Both the position numbers and the translations under genes were made by a program. Below, in pieces: positions 22,461 to 33,958 of a DNA stretch of 64,000 nucleotides; position 1 is the stretch's first letter; every line of letters starts with the position of its first letter. The stretch comes from Monocercomonoides exilis (lineage: Eukaryota; Preaxostyla; Oxymonadida; Polymastigidae), in contig LSRY02000016.1 of the NCBI GenBank assembly GCA_001643675.2, positions 992,001-1,056,000 on the forward strand, in the 5' to 3' direction. The notes under the pieces were generated by a model, which was not told the DNA's origin, made no database searches, and worked only from the letters and a program-made list of their open reading frames with translations.

Positions 22461-23339
22461 AAATTATTTATTTTTCATTGAAAAAAAATTAAAAATAATT
22501 TTCAAACAAGAATAATATAATAACATTCATACAAATTTATCATCTGCGGAAAATATCATTGCCTTTACCAAATCTGGATGTTTTAGTGGTTGATAATATT
22601 CTGTTTTTACAGTATCTAACAAAAGAACATCTCCGCTCACCGTTGAGAATGCGATGCTTCTCTCGTTGTGAGACAGCGTCATTGAATGGATGCTGCGTTG
22701 GCTATTCTGTGGTCGCGCGAAACATGTTATTTCTTCAGGTTTGTAGATAAGTGAGTCAACAGAGTCAACTGGTAACCATCTGTAAACTTTACCATCCATT
22801 CCTCCAGAATAAAAAATTTTGGACTTTGAACATGATGCAACACTTTTGACTCCTTGCTTATGTCCCCTTAAAGTTGAAAGAAGTGCTCCATTCGTCATAT
22901 CCCAAATTTGAATGGTTTTATCTGTCGAAGCAGAAACCACTGAAAATAAAAATTTATTCATTAAGAATTTCAGGAAATTAAAAAAAGAATACTTATATTT
23001 CCATCCAGAAATGTTATTGCATTGACCCAATCCAGATGTCCATCACAAGACATTTTACAACGAATTTCTTCAAATTCCTGGAATATAAAAAAGAATAAAT
23101 ACTCAATACTTCATTTTAAAGCGCATGCAAACATTAGGTATCGCCCATGACTTAATAGAACCGTCTCTACTTCCTGTGATAATTGAATTTGTTTCATGAT
23201 GATATAAAACAGAGTTCACAGGCAAGCAATGATGTGCTCCTTCCCTTGGCAGAGTAAACGACAATTTGTGATGATCATAATTACGCTTTGTTGCAACTAA
23301 CTGAATTGATTCGTCCGCTGCTTCAAGATAGGCTTTCAT
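17017..23339 (-). CDS. WDR48: WDR48/UAF1-like WD40 protein, eight exons
   Basis: Exons fit as 23339-23133, 23077-22993, 22939-22533, 22424-20754, 20495-19602, 19382-18845, 18677-18568 and 18393-17017. All phases agree and give about 1762 residues, ending at TGA. Only the exon-1 donor (GTTTGC) is weak. WD40 blades run from the start (SIITGSRDGSIKSW, VSASTDKTIQIWD, LLTGCSDGCLRIWS, PIWCICADEVTRRIWTGHKS). The WDR48-specific ankle region follows (KQHVTLPDEEHV, NAVTGKEV, KWFTADTRTG, RLTITLELPECF). The C-terminal ubiquitin-like region ends LSHHIQHVLFAVWKKEQ. WDR48 activates the deubiquitinases USP1, USP12 and USP46. The protein is far longer than the animal form (under 700 residues) because of Ser, Glu/Lys and Arg-Ser/His-Ser low-complexity inserts in exons 4-6 and 8. 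Confidence 0.85.
22428..22459. repeat. 32-base T tract in a WDR48 intron
   Basis: On the coding (minus) strand this is a run of 32 A directly before the CAG acceptor of exon 4. It stands where a pyrimidine tract would be expected. Length errors in assembly are likely here. Confidence 0.9.
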
Positions 23340-23554
23340 TGAAACAGGAACTCTTGTTATGGTTAAGTTGGGATTTATTCAATATGATTTAAAAGATTAC
23401 TGTATGTTATAAATTATTCAAAAATATTGGAAATGTTGTTTTATATTCTTCAAGGAAATGAAATGAAAAGTTGGAAACTGAAACAATAAAATTTTTTGAA
23501 GTGTTAAATTATTTTTGAAATGAACAAAGAAGAAATATGTCATTCACATTAACA

Positions 23555-24178
23555 TTAGCTACTTGATGCTTCAGGTTTTTTTTGATATGTTGCTCTGATT
23601 CTTTCCAATTCTGCTTGTTGTTTCTTTTGATCTAATTTCTTTGTCATCTTGGCCTGACTGTAATACAAAACAACAAGATACCTTAAAAAGTTCAAAAAGA
23701 AATGTATGCAACAATTAATGATTAAGAAAAAAACGAAATTCTGTTCAAACCTGTTTGAAACATTAAATCCAGACAAATGCTCGCATGCATTCTTTGCATC
23801 ATAAATATCTTCATAAATAACAAAAGCCGTTCCTTTTGTATCCGGAGAACTTCCCCTGTGCAAAATTAATAACTTTTCAATTTGTGCAAAGAATAAAAAT
23901 GTTCATACACTCGAATTTGTCTAATGGCTCCATATTGACCAAATAATTCTTCAAATATCAATTATTCATGTAATATAAAAATACGGATATTTAAAATTAA
24001 CATCATTCAAACTGTACATCTCTTCAGAAGTAAATTTAAAAGGTAAATTTCGAACAAAAAGGATTCTGTTAACTTCTGGAGCTAATCGTTCCTAAACGAA
24101 TTCATAGTAAAGAATAACATTTTATGGATTGTTAAAAACAATTTGATAAGCTACCTGTGCTTTTGCTCTCACGCTCAT
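23555..24178 (-). CDS. SF3B6: SF3b complex subunit 6 (p14/SF3B14), RRM protein
   Basis: Five exons join in phase: 24178-24155, 24091-24013, 23948-23909, 23855-23751 and 23681-23555 (TAA stop). They give about 124 residues, the usual length of the family. One RRM covers most of it: RNP2-like ILFVRNLPF, then the IRQIRVG block, RNP1-like [18 protein letters not shown] and the family signature [19 protein letters not shown]3B6 sits in the U2 snRNP SF3b complex next to the branch-point adenosine during pre-mRNA splicing. Introns of 53-69 nt interrupt it. It diverges from PUS3 across only 48 bp. Its TAA stop, in a gene this conserved, is good evidence that the host reads TAA as stop. Confidence 0.93.
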
Positions 24179-24226
24179 TGAATAAAATGGAAGTTACGGA
24201 TCTTATAACCTTTATAAAAAATATGA
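24179..24226. promoter_or_regulatory. 48-bp spacer between divergent SF3B6 and PUS3 start codons
   Basis: Both start codons are well supported (24178 minus, 24227 plus). Any promoter elements for both genes must lie in this AT-rich spacer or inside the coding sequences. No specific motif is claimed; this is inferred from position. Confidence 0.55.
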
Positions 24227-26350
24227 ATGAGCAAAAAAGGTGTTCTGGACTTTTTCACAAATGAACAAAAATTAGATTTACTCGATTCCTTTGTAAAAGA
24301 TTATGAGCAAAAATTTGGCCAAGAAGCTTTGGATGAGTTTATTAAATTACATTTGAATGAGAAGATTTCATTTTATCAAAATAAAGAAAGAGGTGAAGCC
24401 AAAAATGAAAGTGAAATCAAAAATGAAAATGATCTACAACAGCAACGCGTAATTTTTGAAAGTGATTCAACGAAGCAGCAAACAGAAAAACAGAAAGATA
24501 TCGAAAATGATGGAGAGTTGATATTTTGCAGAAAAACAACAAAAGATATAAATATAAAAACTGAAAATCTTCCTCGTGGTGAAAAACGGAAAAAGAAGAG
24601 AGATCTTGATGTTAAAACTTGCCCCAGACGCTATATAGCTCTGAAAATTATGTATAATGGCGAGAGTCTTCATGGATTTGCTGACCAAAGCCAGATAGAT
24701 GACACTGTTGAAGGATATATTTTCTCGGCATTACTTAAAACTCATTTAATTTGGGACAAAAGCGCATGTTATTGGACAAGATGTGGGAGAACTGACGCTG
24801 GAGTTAGTGGATTTGGTCAAGTAGTTTCTTTATTTGTAAGATCTTCTTTACCAGAAGGATCTCCTGGAGTATTTCCACCATATTCACCAAGTGTTGAGAA
24901 CGACATTTTAAAGGAAAAAGATAGAAGCGATCATTCAGAAAGTGAAAAAGCTGATGATCTTCCTTCAGCTTCATCGCTTCTTGAGGCGGGCGAACTGAAT
25001 TACACAAAAATTCTTAATTCAACTCTTCCGCCTTCTATTCGTGTTGTTAGTTTTTGTTCTGCTCCTGTTTCTTTCAACGCTCGATTCGATTGCATTAACC
25101 GCACATATAGATACTTCTTTATGGCAGGCTCTTTGGATATCGAAAAAATGAATGAAGCTGCAAATAAACTTATTGGAAGGCATAACTTCCATCTTTTCTG
25201 GTTTGGTCAACCCTCTTTTTATTTTTGAAATGCATTTTATTTAATTTTTTTTTTTTCCTTCAAAAACTTCAAATTATTAAAAACTTTCAGCAAGCAGGAC
25301 AAGAATCGCTTGAATGTTCAATATTCTCGTGTGATTGAATATGCTGCCATTCGGCCAGCCTTTCATTTCGAGTCGCTATTCGATCCTTCTTCTGTTTCTG
25401 AGGCATCTTTGGCTCATTTTGCATCAGAATTATCAGCTTCATCATCATCGTCGTCGTCTTCTTCTTCTTCTTCCTATTCCTCTTCTACTTCTTCTTCTTC
25501 CTCCTCCTCCTCTTCTTCTTCTTCTTCTTCTTCAATTTCATCTTCTCTTTCGTCATCATCATCAAGTTCCCCATTAACTTCCTCTTCAACGTCTGAAGTT
25601 ATTTCCGCTATTCAAACGTTATCCAAGCACTTTCTCATGTACGAGCTTGTGATTGTTGGCCAGTCATTCCTCTATCATCAAATACGATGCATCATGAGCA
25701 TCCTGTTTAAAGTTGGGATGGGAATTCATCCTCCTTCAATTGTGGACGAAATGCTTGCAGAAACTGACGAAACAAGGAAATGGAGCAAAAAACTGGATGA
25801 TGAAAAAGAACTTCAGAAGAAAAGAGGATGTAAAGAAGAAGGGAAATGTACGGATTCAACTTTGGAGGAAGCAGAATCTGATCAGTTATCTTTAAGTGAT
25901 TGCACTTCATCCTCTGATGAACCTGATTTCCCTCCCAGTGAATTCTTTGCTTCTTATGAGCTCGCCAAAGAAACACCGCTTATTCTTTGGAGTTGCAACA
26001 CTATCAACACAAAGTTTATGAGAGAGAAAACAGCGGTCAGTAGAATCATAGCTGATCTTGTCAAAAATAGAATTTATCCTTTGCTCACTTCAGTAGCACA
26101 TGCAATGAGTGAAGCGCTTGATTTGTGGATGGGCGAATGCTTTGACCTCGAAGAAATTGAAAATTTTAAAAGGAAAAAGAAGGACACAAAAGATCAAACT
26201 CGAGAATTAAACCAAGAAAATTGTTCATTAACAAGTTGCACACTTTCACTGAAGCCTTTTCATTCCTTTTCATCAGTTGAACCACCTCCGATCATCGACC
26301 ACAATCACCTAAGACCAATTTTTCCTCAACAGCGTTCGAAAACAAAATGA
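24227..26350 (+). CDS. PUS3: tRNA pseudouridine synthase, Pus3/Deg1-like (TruA family)
   Basis: Two exons (24227-25200 and 25291-26350) join in phase around a 90-nt GT-AG intron and give 677 residues ending at TGA. The TruA-family core is present: ALKIMYNGESLHGF, then the catalytic-Asp motif CGRTDAGVSGFGQVVSL (Asp about residue 190). NARFDCINRTYRYFF, the junction GRHNFHLFC-KQDKNR, and LVIVGQSFLYHQIRCIM follow. Pus3 makes pseudouridine at positions 38/39 of tRNA anticodon stems. The N-terminal 100 residues are charged and unconserved. A Ser-rich insert (about 25,430-25,600, (TCN)n repeats) and an acidic insert interrupt the C-terminal half. The start is the ATG at 24227. Confidence 0.92.
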
Positions 26351-26612
26351 AAAATAAACTGGTGGATAACATTTGATAACATCTTTCAGCCATTTTGATG
26401 CAAAAAGCCTTTTATAAAATTGTTTTATTCAAAGCATTTTTTTCGCAAAAGCATTTCAAAAACAGAAATAAAAAAATTTTTTTCCAAAATTTCTCTCAGA
26501 ATCAAATTAAACATGAATAATAAAAATTTTTGAATTTAATCAAAGAGATATGATTGAAGAAAAATGACTGTTTTCGGAATGATCAAAAATTGTACCATCA
26601 TTAATTAATAAA

Positions 26613-28098
26613 ATGGCAAGTTCGTCTTCAACTCCTTCAACCCAATCATATGAATTACAGACAAAGCCTCATGAATATAGCGGAGAGACTTTGATGTCAT
26701 ATTATTACAGAAATCCTACTCCGAGAGGCGTTATATTTTATTCACATGGTAAATATCTTTTTTTTATTAATTTTTAAATAATAATGTTTTAAAGGCGTTT
26801 TGGAGCACACGAGATGTCATATGTTTAACATTGAATTTTTTATTCGAAATGGATTTAGTGTATTTGCTCTCGATTTGCCAGGTAAATTTTCTTATTTTTA
26901 AAAATTTTTTTAAAAAAATTATTATTTCAAAGGACATGGCCTTTCCGCAAAGGGGAAAGTTGATAACACAATAAAAGATTGGAGAGCTGTAATTGCTCAT
27001 TGGTCCGCGTTTATTCGAGAAATTTCTCAAGAAGAATGCCATCAAAACATTCCGAAGTTCTACTTTGGCCATTCACTTGGCGCGACAGTCGGAATACTAG
27101 TCGTTCGACAAGTTAAAGATTTACTGACGGGAGCTATTTTTTCTGCTCCAACAGTTTTTGTGAACGCGCCTGGCATTGCTGTTGCATTTTTGGGGTTTGA
27201 TATTATTTATTAATCTGAAAGGTTTAATATTTTTCAAACAAAATTCATTTTTAAAAGTCCTTTATCTGTTGTAGCAAAAGGAGTTGGAGTTCAAAAGCTT
27301 GACAGAACAACTTTATGTCATGATGCTGCTATTAGTGTGCAGAAAACATTCAATCACAAAATTTAAAATAATTTTTTTAAAAATACAGTTAAAGCTGCAA
27401 ATGAGGATCCACTCTGCGGACAGAAAGCAATCAACGCACAAACAGCAAACGAAATTAAGCATGTATGAAAATTCAAAATTTTTTATGTTTCGTATTTCTG
27501 AACAATGTTCAATTATATAAGATGACAGAGGAGATAAAGAAGCATCCTGAGCAGGATGATTATCCATTCTTTATCTTTCACGGTGACAAAGATGCAATCG
27601 GTGTGCTTGCGAAATATTTTTTATCCAATTTATTTTTTTCAATGTGTATTTTTGCAAATATTACCAAATTTTTGAATAATCTCATAATTGCTTTATCTTC
27701 AACCCCCTTCAGCACCTTTCAAAAATTCCCAAATGTTTTTTGAAAAGGCAGTTAGCAAGACAAAGACACTGCACATTTTCCAAGATACTTTTCATGAAAT
27801 CCACAACGAGCCATGCAAACAAGAGTGCCAGGGAATGATTCTCGATTGGATTAATAGAAGAATAAGCGAAGATGCTCTGAAATCGTCAAAAGAAAACGAA
27901 GCGAAGTCAAAAGCAGAGGAATCTGAATCAAAAGAAGGAGAAGGTGAAAACGAACCAAAGAAAGAAGAAGAAGAAGAAGGCAAAAAAGAAAGTGAGCAAA
28001 GCAAAGATGTTGCTGATGCAGAAACGACAGCTGCAACGGGTTCTGAAAAAAGTGCTGAAGAAGTGAAAAGTGAAGAAAAAGAAGCAACTTCTTCGTAA
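26613..28098 (+). CDS. Monoacylglycerol-lipase-like alpha/beta hydrolase
   Basis: Seven exons fit in phase: 26613-26748, 26795-26881, 26933-27194, 27258-27334, 27389-27462, 27522-27600 and 27713-28098 (TAA). They give about 366 residues. The fold motifs are RGVIFYSHG, FSVFALDLPGHGLSAKG (oxyanion region), the nucleophile elbow YFGHSLGATVG (Ser about 122), FHGDKDAI (Asp about 234) and FQDTFHEIHNEP (His about 266). This is the spacing of monoglyceride lipases (Hydrolase_4 family), which split monoacylglycerols or related esters into fatty acid and glycerol. A Glu/Lys-rich tail of about 80 residues follows the fold. There is no signal peptide or membrane span, so it is probably cytosolic. The boundary of the third intron is the least certain. 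Confidence 0.86.
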
Positions 28099-29277
28099 TA
28101 AAATGCAACAGAAGAAATATGAGAAATTGTCGACCGAACAATTCCGTTTTAATAGCGTCTTGTATTTAATTTTTCAGTTTTTTTTTAAAAAAAAAATATT
28201 ATGAAGTTTCAATTTCTGTTTTTATGCATTTTTGAAATGACTTATTTGGTTGCTTCATATCGTGCAAGTCTTGGTTTTATGTGTGTGCGTGTGTGTCTGT
28301 GCTCGTACGTTGTTATTGTGTATCTATTTTCTTTCCTTTTTTTATAAGATTACAAATGATGAATTCATTTTATTATTATTATAATTTAAAGTTTTTTCTT
28401 TCTTTTTTATCTATTAACGACCATTCTTTCTTTTGTTTAACATCAACTGATATTATAGTTCCTTTTTAAAATTTTCCCTTCAAATATGTGTTTTGTCATT
28501 TAATAAAACTGCTGTTGTATTTGAATCTTTGAATAAGAAAATAAATTTCTATTGAGAATATGCAAGGAGAGATGATAATTATCCATCGAAAATTGACTTT
28601 GAAAATTTAAAAATTATTAACTCATTCAAAAATTTCAAAAAAATAAAAGAAAGAAATGTCGCAGCCATGAAATCATGGTTATCTTTTTCTGATAATATTG
28701 ATATGAAAAATAAAAGAACGAAGAGAAATGAAAAAGGAGGAAAAGCCAAATAATGTTATTTTTAAGAAACCTTATGGAAAAAAAATAAGCGAGTTTAAAA
28801 AAATAACGATTTCTTATGTTACACTTTGAAAAAACAAAACGAATATGACAAACTTCATCAAAATCATTTCAAAAAAAATTTAATTATTAAATTACCGAGT
28901 TAAACATTTCTCAAAATGAAGCATTTCTCAGTAATTTCAACAAAGTGACAAAAATAAACTCAAAATATGAAAAATGTGATAATGTTAGTGATTGTGTGCG
29001 TGCTCAACGTTTCAAGCAGAAATAGTGCTTTCCATTGACAAGCAGTTTTACAATTGATTGCAGAAAAAATACCGTTGATAATTCAGAAATATGAAAGTCT
29101 AAACTTCATCTTCCAAAAATAATTTCTCTTCAAAAAAAAAAAAAAAAAACTCTCACCTTTCATCAATCTCCTTTCCTTTGGGAAAAAAAGAAGCAGATAA
29201 AAAATTTTTTTCAGGTAACTTGAAACGTCGATCAAGCCACATTCATAGCTTTTTAGAATTTTCATTCGTCATGAGCA
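28099..29277. other. AT-rich spacer between convergent genes
   Basis: This lies between the lipase (plus) and SLC44-like (minus) genes. It contains AATAAA-like motifs near 28500 and a GT-rich stretch near 28280. No gene is seen. Confidence 0.45.
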
Positions 29278-31392
29278 TTAAAAGGCTGTTTTCCCTCCGC
29301 TGTCTGCTGTTCCCATCGATGCTGAAGCAGAAGAGGCTGTTCCTGTGCCTGTCGTCAGCTGCTGCTGCTTCGCAAGCTTCTTAGCTTCTCTGTCTTCAAG
29401 ATACTTCTTCTTTCTCTCTTCTTTTTCTTCAACATCCTCCTCTCCTCTGTGTTGTACTCCATCCATATATTCTTTCAGTGACTGTGAAGAATATGGTGCA
29501 TATGTTGCTCCTTTGGCCTTCGCGATTTCTTCATCCTGAAGGAAGCACATGAATATCGTATCAATCAGTGAATCGTAAATCTCCATCACCAAGAATGACA
29601 CGACAAAGGCAATGATAAACGAAAGCAGCGCAAGGAACCACCAGTAGTTGATTGTCAGCTTATAGAATGTCACTCCCACGAAATCTGGGCGCATAAACAG
29701 CACGCAACAGAATGTCGACAGGCAAGCGCTGGCAAGGATGGCACACATAATGATGATTGTTGTCAACACACTGAGTACTGACGTGCGGAGCACGTTGCGG
29801 ACCATAATGTTCAGTGCATCAACAGCAGACGGGAAGAATGATTTTCCGTGGATCATCATCATGATGTATGCGCGTGATGCAATGAACTCCACCAACTTCT
29901 GGCAGCACTTCAAGCAGCAGCTGCAACAGCACAAAATTCCCTTGATGACCGGATTGTTGATGTCTTCCACTTTCTTCCGCAGATACAGAACGATCGTACG
30001 GAACAGTTGTACAAGTGCTATCATAAATGACCCAACAGACACAGAGCCCAGATGGTGGAGCAGCAATATCTTTGTAGCTCGTGCAATGGGGAACGTAGGT
30101 ACATCAGACTTGTCGTGGACAAAGAACCATGTCGCTCCTGCTCCAGCGACAGTTGACTGGTTCATTCCAATCAGGAATGATATGCACCACAAGAAGAAGA
30201 AGAAAACAAACAAAATCACATAGCGAGACGTAGAGTCGATTGTGATGGAACGGGTTTCGCTGAAGCTTTCTGGAATGACAACATGTTGGCTGAAGTAGTA
30301 AACCATTGTAATAACAAACAATGCTGCAACAATGATGAAAATGATAATGTATACGATTGGAACTAAAATAATGCAGCACATTGAACGAATTGCTCTTGAA
30401 GCTTCTTTGATAATTGCTGTTGCAAGTGAAATCCTTCTGCGCAAAGCAATTGTAATGATGACAAGAATAAAATCAAGCAAAATCAAGAAACCACCAAAGC
30501 CAATAAACACATATGATGATGTCTTATCATGTTGTAAAGGATCTCTATAGTGCGAGAATCCATAAACGAATATCCATATTCCAACCACAGCAACTGCAAC
30601 AAGGCAGCCAAGAATGCAAATCCATACTATGCAAAATCCACAGCACTGGAAGCAGCAGATCTCAAGGAAGCAGATCACCAGTGCAAATGCTGCAGCCAAA
30701 AGTAAAATATACCACCCTTGGGTAATATCTGATACAAAAGTTGTGAATACATTTTTCATGTCGTCAAATCCTGGAATTTCGCTTATCCTATCCTGAACAG
30801 AAGATGGGATGCATCTGTACATCAATGAATAAAACTTTGTTTCATTTGTATAATATTTATGTGTAACAGTGCACGTATATTCATCATCTGTTGTAAGCAT
30901 TCCTGTTTCAAGATCAATACATTGAAATCCTTTGTAAGGGCATTCTTCAAGGCAGTACGTCTTCACTTCAGTAACGTTATCAGAAAAAAATGGATCCTGG
31001 AATAAATATTTTCTTCTTTGGTAGTTGTTTATCTTGTTTTTTACACCGCAAAATTCTTTACTGAAAAATAAAAAGATATATCATATAAACATTTATCGAA
31101 TAATCAAACTCTGTGGTATATGGATAAGCAAGCTTATACGGCTCTCCATGGATAAATCCCAATCCAAAAATCACAAACATAGCAATGATGCAAATGCCAA
31201 ATACAATTAAGCAATAAAAGTCGCGGCAACATCCATGATTTTGACGGAAATCAACTTTTCCATCCTTCATGGGAATTTCCTGAATTGGCTCTCCTGCTTC
31301 TATATTATAATAAAATAGAGTATAAATGAAATACATGAAATTTTGTGCATTCGATAAATGCTTTCCATACTGACTTCCGATTTTTTAGACAT
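29278..31392 (-). CDS. Choline-transporter-like protein (SLC44/CTL family)
   Basis: Three exons (31392-31371, 31299-31110 and 31060-29278) join in phase to give 664 residues, ending with TAA. Exon 1 codes only seven residues plus one base. The N-terminus (CRDFYCLIVFGICIIAMF) is the first membrane span, followed by the family-typical YPYTTDKEFCGVKN and a Cys-rich outer loop. About nine further hydrophobic spans follow (for example GWYILLLAAAFALVICFLEI), with the CTL hallmark region GSVSVGSFMIALVQLFRTIV, a CCCSCCLKCC cluster and MMMIHGKSFFPSA. CTL proteins are polytopic plasma-membrane proteins that carry choline or related amines and supply phosphatidylcholine synthesis. The tail is charged and Ser/Ala-rich. 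Substrate is inferred from family only. Confidence 0.9.
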
Positions 31393-31510
31393 TCTCACAA
31401 TTCGGTCAAATAAAGGAAAGATCATACAACTGATCATTTTTTGAATAAAAGTTAATTGAATACAATTGAAAGCATTTTTTGGTTATGAAAAAACAATAAA
31501 AAATATATTT

Positions 31511-33256
31511 TTACCGAACAACACAAAAAGTTCGATAAAAATCAACTTTCTTTCTTTTTTTCTCTTGTTGAAAGTTCCATAAGAATATCCTTTTCCTGCA
31601 TCAATCTCAAAAATAAAAAAATAAATATATTTAATAAAATAATCAAACCCTACGAAGTGTAATGATTTCGTTTGCCATATCGTTGAGTAATGCATCAAGA
31701 TCGCTGAAAGAAACTGAAGAATTGACAGTTTTCCAACGAAAAAAATATTAAAGAGAACAAAGAAAAAAACAATATCCTGAATAATACCAATTTTTCTTCC
31801 TTTCCATATTCCTGAATGAGATTCGGGCAGAGCATCGACTAATCCTTGCACATCCTTTAATTGAAAAAATTAAAAGAAATAAGTATCATAATAATAATAA
31901 CAATAATAATAAGAAAGAAAGAAAGAAAGAAAATATGTAAAAAAAAAAATCTCTATTTCTCATTCAAACATCCGATGTGATCGTCAAGAACTCATTCGCG
32001 CGCGGAGAGGACACTTCTGAGTGGATCAGCCTGGGCGTCGTTGCTTCCGTGTGGAGCATCGACTGCTCTGGTGTGGTTGTCCCAGAGGAAGGCACAGACG
32101 CCGAAAGAGAGGCAGAAGGCGGTAGCGGCACGAGCGGCGGCTGGTTTGCGGGCTTGTTGATCTGCAGGAGCGTCTTTGTCGAGATGGGGGTGGCTGCGGG
32201 GGAAGCTGTTTGTGATGTGGAGAGCGAGGAAGTGAGAGAGGAAGAGAGAGAGGAGGGGAGAGAGGAAGAGGAAGAGAAAGAGGAAGAGAGCTGAGTGCGT
32301 GGCTGGGTGGAGAGTGGGAGCAGGCGGAGTGAAGTGAGTCCTTTGTTGGATGAAATGAGCCCCGAAGGCGAGAAAACCTGGCGGCGGTCGGCGGACAGCA
32401 GCGGCGATGTGAGTGGCGATGGAGAAGGTTTCGTGTGGGAAGCAGAAGAGGAGGAGTTGGTGGACTGTGAAAGAGATTCGCTTGTATTTGGCAGCTGGTT
32501 GGAGCGAGAAGAAGAGATAGAGGAAGAAAGAGAAGAAGAAAGAGTGGAGGACAGGATTGAGTGGGAGGTGGTGGCAAAGACGTGAACGTTCTGTGAGTTT
32601 TGTGTATTTTGTGTGTTCTGCATATTCAATGCAGATGTTGCGTCGTTTGCTGCCTGTTCAAAGGGAATTATATCGCCAAAGTCAGCTTCGTTGAGCATCT
32701 CGGTCTCTGCTTGGATGCTTTCAAAGGCTGTTTTCTTCTGTTCGGGCGAAAGATATGGAAGCAGAGTGCGCACTAAAAGACTGGAAGATGAAAGATGGAA
32801 TGGTTATTTTTTATTGGTGGTTTTTTTGATATTAGAATGAGAAAATTATAAAAATAAACAAAAAATGGAAAAAAAAATTTTTTTTTGAATTAAAAATTTC
32901 ATAAAAAAAAGAGCAAAAGGATATTTTAAAAAAAAAATATTGAAAAAAAAGTTTTGAAAATTTTGGGGGTTAAAAAGTGAAAAAAAGACAACCCAAAAAT
33001 AAAAAGTTTTGAAAACTGTAACCAACAAAAAGATGTTATAATTGCAATTGCAAATGCATACTGCAAATCTTTGATTGTTTGGACGAGCTGGGTCTTTTCT
33101 TCTGCGCTTAAAGGCTCTGCAAAAACAAGATATTGTGAAGTCAGTGGCATATCGTACATAAAGAATCATTTCAATCAATCATTAAACAGGAAAAAAGAAG
33201 AAGAAGAAGAACGAAATGCAAATAATGTTTTTTTAAAAAAAATGATAAAAAACCGA

Positions 33257-33288
<32 letters not shown>

Positions 33289-33909
33289 AAATGCACAATA
33301 TAGCAAACTAGTCGAGTTCAAAATACTTCCGTCAGCGTCCTCGTCAACACCCAGCCAATCGTAATTGCAGTCTGCCTCGGGTTTTTCTTCACTCTTCGTC
33401 GTTTCTTTCATCGCATCTTCCTTTTTTTTGTACTCTTCAACGCTTTTCTCGAGCCTTGAGCATTTGGTCTCTGCAAATGAAATGAAAATATTTTCGGTTA
33501 AAATTACAATCAATCATATAATTTTTTTTTCATTATTATTTTAAAATAAAATAATAAATTGATAAGGAAGAAACAAAATAAAGAAAGAGAAAGAGAAAGA
33601 GAAAAGAAGAAGAAGAAGAAGAAGATGATGATGATGATGATGATGATGATGAAGGCGAATAAGAATAAGAATAAGAAAAAGTATAAAGCTAAGAAATCAC
33701 ACCTGTCACAACAAGCAATGCATTCAGGGCATCTAATTGTTGCTCCATTGTTTGTATTTCCCGCTGGCGGCTGTCAACTTCTTTTCTGCAGGAAATCAGC
33801 TGAGTCTGCTCTGCAATCAATGAAGTATTCAAGCTGAATATGAGCAAATTTCATTCAGAAATATATTGTTAGCATTCAAATTCCAATCAGATAAGAAATT
33901 GCTTTTTCG

Positions 33910-33958
<49 letters not shown>

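Noticed and set aside
31964-32773. A separate Ser-rich gene ending at TGA 31964
   Set aside because: A GTTTGA donor just before the TGA joins in phase to DVQGLVDALPESHSGIW, so this is an internal exon of the coiled-coil gene.
33559-33837. Lys/Met-rich plus-strand frame
   Set aside because: It is made of (AAG)n, (ATG)n and GAAA repeats opposite an intron and exon of the minus-strand coiled-coil gene.
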